Shown here in pieces: positions 1 to 4,682 of a DNA stretch of 11,373 nt (position 1 is the first letter of the stretch; every line of letters starts with the position of its first letter). This DNA comes from JAFGPJ01 sp964439135. GTDB taxonomy: Bacteria > Planctomycetota > Phycisphaerae > Sedimentisphaerales > Anaerobacaceae. A program made the translations under genes and the position numbers. The stretch lies in assembly GCA_964439135.1 (NCBI GenBank), contig CAYTNN010000154.1, forward strand, positions 1 to 11,373. Reading direction: 5' to 3'. The notes under the pieces were generated by a model. That model was not told the DNA's origin. It did no database searches and saw only the letters and a program-made list of their open reading frames with translations.

Positions 1-6
1 ACCAGA

Positions 7-195
7 TTAATTTGTAATCCATTTGGATAACCTGGCTTTAGCCTCTTCGTGAGAGATTCCTTTGCCGTCACGTATGGCTTGCTGGCCCTTCTGGATTTTG
101 TCTAACACATATAGATGGTATTGGATGTCTTCGGCCGTGCTGTCATCCGGAAGGTTTTGGATCATTTGTTCAACATTTTGCTTCAGTGTTTTCAT
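7..195 (-). CDS. Antitoxin-like small protein of a RelE/ParE-type toxin-antitoxin pair
   Basis: This 62-residue protein has the layout of the short antitoxins that precede RelE/ParE-family toxins: an amphipathic N-terminal helix, an LPDDSTAEDIQYHLYVL core (residues 15-31), and a C-terminal DGKGISHEEAKARLSKW segment (residues 43-59) that is very typical of the group. By analogy it would bind and neutralise a cognate ribonuclease or gyrase-directed toxin and repress its own promoter. The toxin gene would normally follow on the minus strand, which here lies beyond the left edge, so the pairing cannot be confirmed. The stop codon is at 7-9. The ATG at 193-195 has no clear Shine-Dalgarno sequence, but it is the first start behind a possible promoter. 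An orphan antitoxin is the alternative. Confidence 0.68.
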   Translation of the reverse strand: MKTLKQNVEQMIQNLPDDSTAEDIQYHLYVLDKIQKGQQAIRDGKGISHEEAKARLSKWITN

Positions 196-221
196 GGCAA
201 ATAGAGTAACTCAATTATTAC

Positions 222-249
222 AAAATATCGATCAATTTTATCCTGTCAA
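222..249 (-). promoter_or_regulatory. Possible sigma70 promoter of the antitoxin-like gene
   Basis: On the minus strand a perfect TTGACA (244-249) stands 16 bases upstream of TATTTT (222-227), which would give a short leader before the ATG at 195. The spacer contains overlapping GATC/ATCGAT palindromes that could serve as an autorepression site. The TTGACA lies inside a direct repeat (241-256), so the match could be a by-product of that repeat. Confidence 0.35.
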
Positions 250-256
250 TCCTGTC
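241..256. repeat. Short direct repeat TCCTGTC-AA-TCCTGTC
   Basis: Two TCCTGTC heptamers (241-247 and 250-256) sit in an A/T-rich context. I recognise this TCCTGTCAATCCTGTC string as a recurrent intergenic repeat type in environmental bacterial genomes, but that is recollection rather than something the window shows. It lies just upstream of the antitoxin-like gene. Confidence 0.4.
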
Positions 257-432
257 TGAAAAATTCTTAATCCGGCCCATGAGGAAGCCTAACACAAGTT
301 CCGATTAGAGATAGAGTATGATCCGGCAACGTTTTGAAGGATGACGAAAATGCCTTTAAAACCTGCCAATAAATAAGTTGTAAAAAAAGATGCATCCCTA
401 TTATCCCTCCCCATATCTCATATATCTTTATC

Positions 433-1353
433 TTACTCAGTGAACGAGTATTTCTCGGGTAAACCATAATTATTTTCATTTGCTTTATAAAACATGCTAA
501 TATCGGCTTCTTCGATAGCTTTTTGACTTCTACTGCTTCTTTCAACTGTTGTACAGTATTGAGACAACGCATTTCTAGCCTTAATTTCAAATGTTCTACT
601 TGCTCGCGGGTCTATTAGAATCTTATCGATAAAATCGTGTGGTTTACTTAATATATTAACTAATATACTATCTCTTTCTTTTTGCTGCTCTTGTTCCGCT
701 TTCATTCTGGCAATGAAACGGACTTCTCTCTCATATGACAAATTGTCAGGTTTAAACAAAAATGTTTGTGCCATGCCTATTTCATTAAAAATATTACAAG
801 ACGCATTAAATTCTGACTGAAAAAAATTTTCTTTTCTTATATTTTCAACTGGTCGATATTTTACCATTCCCACATATTTCCCACAGGATTCATCAGTCCA
901 TATTTGTTTCATTACTTTATCTACAGTTGAGACAATCATTACGTTTTCATCTGGCTTTTTAGAATATTGCTTCCACATTGTTTCTGACTCCTTGCAAGAC
1001 CAGCATTGACAAAAATAATCCTGTCTATAAGCATGATTAGCTAAAATATTCCCTTTTCTAAAATAAATTGGTATTCTAACAAAAGCACCATCGAAAATAT
1101 CTCCACCCTTATCCTTCCATTTTCCAGGCCATGCAAAATATAATTGATTATTCTTGACATTATCCAGAAAACAATCAAAACACTCAATCCTGTAAATTGT
1201 CTGCTCAGGTTTTACCTTATTTAATTTGTTCTTATAATATGGACAACTGTTTATAATCGCTTGCTTCTCTTCCACAATTTGCCTTAAAGGCATTTTTTTA
1301 GTCTCATTTATTAACTTTCGAATAGTTTCATTATTATTGAACATATTGGACAT
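433..1353 (-). CDS. DUF2971-type protein of unknown function
   Basis: This 306-residue soluble protein shows the pattern of the DUF2971 family: an early IYR (53-55), a block in which residues are presented as 'seen and used' (LYFAWPGKW, 71-79, followed by GGDIFDG, 83-89), a central CWSCKESETMWKQYS (117-131) equivalent to the family's Cys...MW..Y signature, then LSYEREVRFI (205-214) and IDKILIDPRAS (242-252). No activity is established for the family; members are often found in accessory and phage-defence neighbourhoods. The cysteine cluster at 115-120 (CQCWSC) is richer than usual. I chose the ATG at 1353 because AGAGAG at 1361-1366 is 7 bases upstream; a TTG six bases earlier is too close to that site. 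The gene is AT-rich compared with dnaE, suggesting acquisition by transfer. No promoter is evident in the 80 bp before it, so it may be read from the gene upstream. Confidence 0.72.
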   Translation of the reverse strand: MSNMFNNNETIRKLINETKKMPLRQIVEEKQAIINSCPYYKNKLNKVKPEQTIYRIECFDCFLDNVKNNQLYFAWPGKWKDKGGDIFDGAFVRIPIYFRKGNILANHAYRQDYFCQCWSCKESETMWKQYSKKPDENVMIVSTVDKVMKQIWTDESCGKYVGMVKYRPVENIRKENFFQSEFNASCNIFNEIGMAQTFLFKPDNLSYEREVRFIARMKAEQEQQKERDSILVNILSKPHDFIDKILIDPRASRTFEIKARNALSQYCTTVERSSRSQKAIEEADISMFYKANENNYGLPEKYSFTE

Positions 1354-1433
1354 TATCAATCTCTCTAAGTTCTTAATAACTAATTATGAATTCCGAGGAC
1401 GCCATATCTATTTTACGATGATCTATTGGTTAC

Positions 1434-1814
1434 CTATATAATCTTCGGATGTATTAGTGGTAAAGATTTTGGAGTTATCGCGTCGGCAGCAAGGTGAGAT
1501 AGATAAGTAAAACCAGTGGACCTTACACAGTCGAGTAAGTTAACATCTATTTTGTTAGTATGTTTACCATACATTCCATAGCAGACTATTCCGGCGGCGG
1601 TAAGGCTGTGGAAAAACTTCCTATGATTAGGATTTATTGCAGGTTCTAACCAATCTGGGAGCATAGCAAAGGTCAAACCTATACCCATGTTTACAATAAG
1701 CTTCTTCCAAGGGAAATCATAGTTTGGCTCTTTACGCTTTATCCAAAGATACTTGCCAACGGTATATCCCGCACCGGCTATAGCTCCAATACATGCGTGT
1801 TGTTTAGCATTCAC
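1434..1814 (-). CDS. Small membrane protein of the YdjM/DUF457 metal-dependent hydrolase type
   Basis: This 126-residue protein matches the layout of the YdjM-like (DUF457) family of inner-membrane putative metal-dependent hydrolases. His6 lies in a glycine-rich first segment (residues 5-20), followed by LPDWLEP (52-58), NHRKFFHS (63-70) and YLSHLAADAITP (104-115). In the family these supply the conserved Asp and His residues thought to bind metal. Hydrophobic stretches around 7-22, 40-52, 70-82 and 102-112 suggest several short membrane passes. The start is a GTG at 1812-1814, supported by TAAGGAAA at 1820-1827. It is the upstream neighbour of the DUF2971 gene on the same strand with 80 bp between them, so co-transcription is possible. 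A promoter is visible at 1886-1914. Substrate and reaction are unknown; E. coli ydjM is SOS-controlled, but I see no LexA box here. Confidence 0.66.
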   Translation of the reverse strand: MNAKQHACIGAIAGAGYTVGKYLWIKRKEPNYDFPWKKLIVNMGIGLTFAMLPDWLEPAINPNHRKFFHSLTAAGIVCYGMYGKHTNKIDVNLLDCVRSTGFTYLSHLAADAITPKSLPLIHPKII

Positions 1815-1885
1815 TAAAGTTTCCTTACTTATTACATGAATCTAATTCCTGTTGCGAGCCTATGCTTTTTCGCTTCCATAGTTGA

Positions 1886-1914
1886 ATGTTACACAGCATG
1901 AGAAGTGTATGCAA
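1886..1914 (-). promoter_or_regulatory. Promoter of the DUF457-type gene (copy 1 of a repeated promoter block)
   Basis: On the minus strand, TTGCAT (1909-1914) and TAACAT (1886-1891) are 17 bases apart, giving a leader of about 65 bases before the GTG at 1814. The block reaching from about 1861 to 1937 is a diverged copy of the one upstream of the zinc-ribbon gene (2532-2608), and the -35 and -10 hexamers fall at matching places in both. That correspondence is the main support for this promoter. Confidence 0.5.
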
Positions 1915-1961
1915 GGGAAAAATGTTGTGAATACGGCGGGGAAGATCAATATATTTTCTGT

Positions 1962-1984
1962 CGTCATCGCGAGGCCACAGAGGT
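1962..1984. repeat. Fragment resembling a GTCATCGCGAGG-type intergenic repeat
   Basis: The sequence CGTCATCGCGAGGCCACAG resembles the end of short palindromic intergenic repeats that begin GTCATTGCGAG in many bacterial genomes. No matching inverted end is visible nearby, so this would be a truncated copy. The resemblance is from memory and the call is weak. Confidence 0.3.
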
Positions 1985-2023
1985 AGGATGTGATGTATCG
2001 CACCATTTATCTATTCACAATAT

Positions 2024-2398
2024 TTAACCAGACGAAATGTTTTCATGTTGCTCTGATTCGGTTTCGTTTGAGTGCTGCTCTTGCTTTGTTTCCTGCGTGG
2101 GCTTAAATAACAATCCTATCAACATGACAGGGACATTCCAGACTACCATGAAAAGCCGGAAAGCACGGCCGGGCAGCGAAACATCGCGAGACCATATCTG
2201 CCGCCAAACCTGGCCCCAGATGCGCGTCTGCCAGGGAATATTGACAAACGGGATATACTGGGTAAACTGTCCCGTTGCCTCACCGCAATGAGAGCAGTAG
2301 TGGGCGAAAGGATCGACCGGCTGGAAACACCGAATACAAACGGGCGTTCCGTCGCCGGAGTTATCAGGTTCCTCGTGTTCGATTTGGCCCGATTCCAT
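2024..2398 (-). CDS. Zinc-ribbon, single-pass membrane protein of unknown function
   Basis: With numbering from an ATG two codons upstream (2404), a zinc ribbon occupies residues 23-41: CIRC (23-26) and CSHCG (37-41), giving C-x2-C-x10-C-x2-C. A conserved-looking GQFTQYIPFVNIP follows (45-57). A hydrophobic segment at 81-100 should span the membrane once, and the tail is highly charged (Gln/Glu/Ser-rich, 101-126). I prefer the ATG at 2396-2398 because AGGG lies 7 bases upstream of it but only 1 base from the ATG at 2404; the difference is two residues. Proteins with this ribbon plus one membrane segment are common in planctomycete-like genomes without known function. A partner-binding or scaffold role at the membrane is a guess. 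Confidence 0.62.
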   Translation of the reverse strand: MESGQIEHEEPDNSGDGTPVCIRCFQPVDPFAHYCSHCGEATGQFTQYIPFVNIPWQTRIWGQVWRQIWSRDVSLPGRAFRLFMVVWNVPVMLIGLLFKPTQETKQEQHSNETESEQHENISSG

Positions 2399-2556
2399 TT
2401 CCATACCCTAACATTATACCTGTATTATGTATCCCGTTCGTTCTCTTCCATTTCGTAAGGCTAACGGCCTGCTCTTGCTTGCCGCTCTAAACAATGTCTC
2501 TCTTTAATGAGGCTTTTCCCAAGTGCAAGGCTTTGCTTTTTCACATTTACGATTAG

Positions 2557-2586
2557 ATTATACACAAGAATGATCGGTGCTTGCAA
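2557..2586 (-). promoter_or_regulatory. Promoter of the zinc-ribbon gene (copy 2 of the repeated promoter block)
   Basis: On the minus strand, TTGCAA (2581-2586) is followed after 18 bases by a perfect TATAAT (2557-2562) preceded by TGTG. Transcription would start near 2550, leaving a leader of about 150 bases. The surrounding block (2532-2608) matches copy 1 at 1861-1937; the strongest shared string (plus strand) is GCAAGGGAAWAATGTT, just upstream of and overlapping the -35. The 2405-2818 stretch holds no gene: only this promoter, the leader and the repeat at 2657-2775. Confidence 0.6.
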
Positions 2587-2656
2587 GGGAATAATGTTCT
2601 ATATTGGCTGTTGAGTGCATTTCATGTTTGTGATTAATTTATACATGTTTGAAGTA

Positions 2657-2775
2657 GTGTCATGTCGAGCGGAGCGTAGCGGAGTCGAGACATCTGGCTG
2701 CGGATAGGATACGCGTTCCCATGCGCGGCCGGATTCCTCCATTCCGTCCCTTCGGGACTCCAGTCGGAATGACGG
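2657..2775. repeat. MITE-like intergenic repeat element with short inverted ends
   Basis: A GC-rich block of about 119 bp starts with GTCATGTCGAGCGG and ends with CAGTCGGAATGAC, so GTCAT/ATGAC form inverted ends. Inside are two hairpins: ATGTC...GACAT (around 2662-2692) and ATTCCG...CGGAAT (2731-2770) with a nested GTCCC-TTC-GGGAC. It contrasts in composition with its flanks, contains no credible gene, and lies about 45 bp beyond the HD-gene stop. Both halves resemble interspersed repeats I recognise from other genomes, where they often mark nonautonomous insertions. No target duplication is obvious. Confidence 0.58.
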
Positions 2776-2818
2776 AAGGGGGCTTGGAGAGAATCTATCG
2801 ACGATTTTAATTGGGTGG

Positions 2819-3511
2819 TCATGATACATCGCCTGATGACGAACGATTATCAGTTGTTGAATACGAGTCGATAAATCCATGAGTTACTTCGAGCGGGTCG
2901 AGGTCGATTTTTTCGAAGATTTCTTTTTCCATTTCTTCGATCATCGGATCGACTTTGGCGGTGTTGATTTTGCTTTGGGCGGCCGAGCCGTGCATGTGGA
3001 TGTTTCTTTTGTGCCCTTCGGCGAGCCGCTGCTTTAACGGCACAATTTTATCGTGCATCACCCTCATGTCGGCGTAATATAACAGTTTCTCCTCCCATGT
3101 CTCGGGGCGGTCTTTTTCATCGAGCATGGCCATGTAACGATGCCGCTTTATCGTCAAAGCCAGCACCGGGTATCGCTCCTTCAATACGTCATAAGCGGCG
3201 TCTTCATGGGTCATTGCCTTGTATTTCGCGCGAAGCCGGTGCCATTTTGCTTTTTCTTCCGGCGGAAGATTCCGCTCAAACTGATGATAATCGGGTTCCG
3301 GGAAATCAAAGACCCTCATCATATCGTGCAGCAGGCCGGCCCTGTCCAGAAGATCGATATTGACTGCGGCTCCTTTTTCGTTGAGCCTGTGCGCAAGAAA
3401 GACGGCCAGCTTCGCCACGGCCCGGCAGTGGTTTACAATGTGCGTCGGAACGTTATATTCCGCTAAGAGAGCCAGGCACTCTTTACGCGTTGGAAGACTG
3501 CAATCTTTCAT
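2819..3511 (-). CDS. HD-domain metal-dependent phosphohydrolase co-transcribed with thi4
   Basis: This 230-residue soluble protein carries a full HD-superfamily ligand set: His28 (VNHCRAVAKLA, 26-36), His62-Asp63 (GLLHDMMRV), His102 (THEDAAYDVL), His124 (IKRHR) and Asp148 (YYADMRV). The H-HD-H-H-D spacing suggests one or two bound metals and phosphomonoester or phosphoanhydride hydrolysis. The C-terminal 60 residues are charged and without a recognisable domain. The ATG at 3509-3511 lies 29 bp inside the end of thi4, so the two genes are almost certainly translated from one TPP-riboswitch-controlled message. Family knowledge alone does not give a substrate. Context points to thiamine metabolism, for example cleavage of the ADP-thiazole made by Thi4 or removal of phosphate from a pathway intermediate; that is inference. 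Generic nucleotide housekeeping is the alternative. Confidence 0.8.
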   Translation of the reverse strand: MKDCSLPTRKECLALLAEYNVPTHIVNHCRAVAKLAVFLAHRLNEKGAAVNIDLLDRAGLLHDMMRVFDFPEPDYHQFERNLPPEEKAKWHRLRAKYKAMTHEDAAYDVLKERYPVLALTIKRHRYMAMLDEKDRPETWEEKLLYYADMRVMHDKIVPLKQRLAEGHKRNIHMHGSAAQSKINTAKVDPMIEEMEKEIFEKIDLDPLEVTHGFIDSYSTTDNRSSSGDVS

Positions 3512-4244
3512 CGATCATCTCAGCGACTTTTTTTCCTGATACGAGCATTCCGCCGAATATCGGCCCCATCCTCGGCAGGCCGTACACGGCGCAGACGGAC
3601 ATGCCCGCGACGTAAAGGCCAGGGAATATCTCGCCTGTCTTGTCCACGACGCCGGCCTCGGCGGTCTCGACGTCCATGAAGCTTTCCTGGATTCCCTGCG
3701 GAAAGAGATTCGGCTTTCTCTTTAGCAGCATTTTCACTACTTCGGCGGGATGGCCCGTCGAATCGATAACGTATTTCGAAGCGATGCAGAACGGATCGAC
3801 GTGCAGCTTTGCCAGTGTGATGGCCGAATGGTTGACGACTACGCCTTCGACGGCGTCGGATTTGACGATGATATCTTCGGCCTCGGTAAGGTTGAATATT
3901 TCCAGCCCCGCCTTTTTGGCCTTAAACGCCAGGGCGGTTGCGAATTCGATCGAGTCGTATATGTACAGGCCCTTCTGCTTCTTAGAGGTCATCTCGAATT
4001 CGTCCGGGATCTCGCTGCTCTGCGTGACAACGACGTTATAGCCGGCGGCCCCGCCCCAGATTCCGCCGCCGGTGGTAAGCTTTCTTTCGAGCAGGGCGGT
4101 CCTGTATCCGGCCCTGGCAAGGTAGTAGCCCGCGGTAAGGCCCGCCGGTCCGGCTCCGACGATGACAACGTCATTTTCAAGATGCTCTAAGAGCTTGCGG
4201 TTATACTCCTGCGTGATGACTCTGGTAATTTCTGTCTCTATCAC
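3483..4244 (-). CDS. thi4: Thi4, thiamine thiazole synthase (His-type, probably sulfide-dependent)
   Basis: Thi4 builds the adenylated thiazole half of thiamine from NAD and glycine plus a sulfur source. The 253 residues (usual for prokaryotic Thi4) show a FAD/NAD-binding GAGPAGLTAGYYLA motif (30-43), ERKLTTGGGIWGG (53-65), DSTGHPAEVV (161-170) and the C-terminal RMGPIFGGMLVSG (225-237). At the position where yeast Thi4 has the Cys it sacrifices as sulfur donor, this protein has His148 within KLHVDP, as in archaeal enzymes that use free sulfide and turn over repeatedly. The AAGYN at 66-70 differs from the common GMMFN-like sequence. The start is GTG (4242-4244) with AAAGGGA at 4251-4257; the ATG at 4258-4260 is out of frame. 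An upstream TPP riboswitch independently supports the function and argues against the ribose-bisphosphate isomerase label sometimes given to this family. Confidence 0.93.
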   Translation of the reverse strand: MIETEITRVITQEYNRKLLEHLENDVVIVGAGPAGLTAGYYLARAGYRTALLERKLTTGGGIWGGAAGYNVVVTQSSEIPDEFEMTSKKQKGLYIYDSIEFATALAFKAKKAGLEIFNLTEAEDIIVKSDAVEGVVVNHSAITLAKLHVDPFCIASKYVIDSTGHPAEVVKMLLKRKPNLFPQGIQESFMDVETAEAGVVDKTGEIFPGLYVAGMSVCAVYGLPRMGPIFGGMLVSGKKVAEMIDERLQSSNA

Positions 4245-4301
4245 TTTCGTTCCCTTTCATTTGTGATGAGCTGATAGCTTATCTTAATATCATCCTTTTG
4301 C

Positions 4302-4334
4302 CAAAAACAAAAAGCACTCCTGCAAAAGAGTGCT
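4302..4334 (-). terminator. Intrinsic terminator in the thi4 leader (riboswitch expression platform)
   Basis: On the minus strand AGCACTC (4328-4334) and GAGTGCT (4313-4319) form a 7-bp stem with an 8-base loop, followed at once by TTTTTGTTTTT (4302-4312). It lies after the TPP aptamer and about 58 bases before the thi4 start, the place expected of a terminator that is formed when TPP is bound. Confidence 0.82.
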
Positions 4335-4338
4335 CGAT

Positions 4339-4420
4339 AAGTAAAAAGTCAAAAGTGAAAAGTAAAAAAATGGAATTCCAGCTTATTCTTTTTTACCTTT
4401 TTCCTTTTGCCTTTTTACTT
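4339..4420. repeat. Long A-rich/T-rich imperfect palindrome between aptamer and terminator
   Basis: The left arm (4339-4370, AAGTAAAAAGTCAAAAGTG and onward) and the reverse complement of the right arm (4388-4420) agree at roughly 28 of 33 positions with one gap. The centre includes the perfect palindrome TGGAATTCCA (4371-4380). In the thi4 leader RNA this would fold into one hairpin with arms of over 30 bases. The units are variants of A4GT, so it may be an inserted palindromic repeat or a slippage-prone simple repeat. Confidence 0.7.
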
Positions 4421-4425
4421 TTTCC

Positions 4426-4510
4426 GCCTTCCTTCGCGGGCATTATCCCGAGCAGGTTCATAGGGTCATTTCTCAGCTTCAGGCCGAACCCGGCCTTCCG
4501 CTCCCCTGGC
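4426..4510 (-). ncRNA. TPP riboswitch aptamer (THI element) controlling thi4
   Basis: Read on the minus strand the segment holds the THI-box landmarks in order: GGGGAGC, a P3 hairpin with a GGCCGGGTTCGGCC-like stem, GCTGAGAAATGACCC, then GAACCTGCTCGGGATAATG and CCCGCGAAGGAA, with a short GCC/GGC closing stem (P1). The CUGAGA pyrimidine-sensing loop and the GAUAAU-like pyrophosphate-sensing segment match the consensus. The aptamer begins about 15 bases after the predicted transcription start and is followed by the palindrome, the terminator and thi4. Binding of thiamine pyrophosphate would be expected to favour termination. Confidence 0.94.
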
Positions 4511-4531
4511 CTATTTAAATTTTCAGCACAT

Positions 4532-4560
4532 CTTATAACAGCCCCGCGAACTCTTGACAA
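4532..4560 (-). promoter_or_regulatory. Sigma70-type promoter of the thi4 operon
   Basis: On the minus strand TTGTCA (4555-4560) and TATAAG (4532-4537) are separated by exactly 17 bases, each one base off consensus. Transcription would start near 4525, directly before the riboswitch. It faces away from the dnaE promoter, with 53 bp between the two -35 boxes. Confidence 0.76.
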
Positions 4561-4613
4561 GAACTTTTTTCCCGCGAAGCCTGCTGGCATTTAATGTTGT
4601 TCGAGTATTTCCA

Positions 4614-4642
4614 TTGACAACGTCGGCGGATGAACTTATTAT
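4614..4642 (+). promoter_or_regulatory. Sigma70-type promoter of dnaE
   Basis: A perfect TTGACA (4614-4619) stands 17 bases from TATTAT (4637-4642), one base off consensus. The transcript would start near 4650 with a leader of about 35 bases carrying AGGGAGG (4664-4670). Confidence 0.78.
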
Positions 4643-4682
4643 TTCAATGTAAGATGAATTCTTAGGGAGGACGATATAAATT

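Noticed and set aside
267..590. 107-codon minus-strand frame overlapping the 3' end of the DUF2971 gene
   Set aside because: It overlaps a gene with recognisable family motifs in another frame, has no domain or ribosome binding site, and reads through A/T-rich intergenic sequence.
2599..2880. 93-codon minus-strand frame across the 2657-2775 repeat
   Set aside because: It is composed mostly of repeat sequence and intrudes into the HD gene; GC-rich repeats often stay open by chance.
4339..4420. A-rich spaced repeat units as a CRISPR-like array
   Set aside because: The units are simple A4GT variants without spacers of regular length; the arrangement is a palindrome, not an array.
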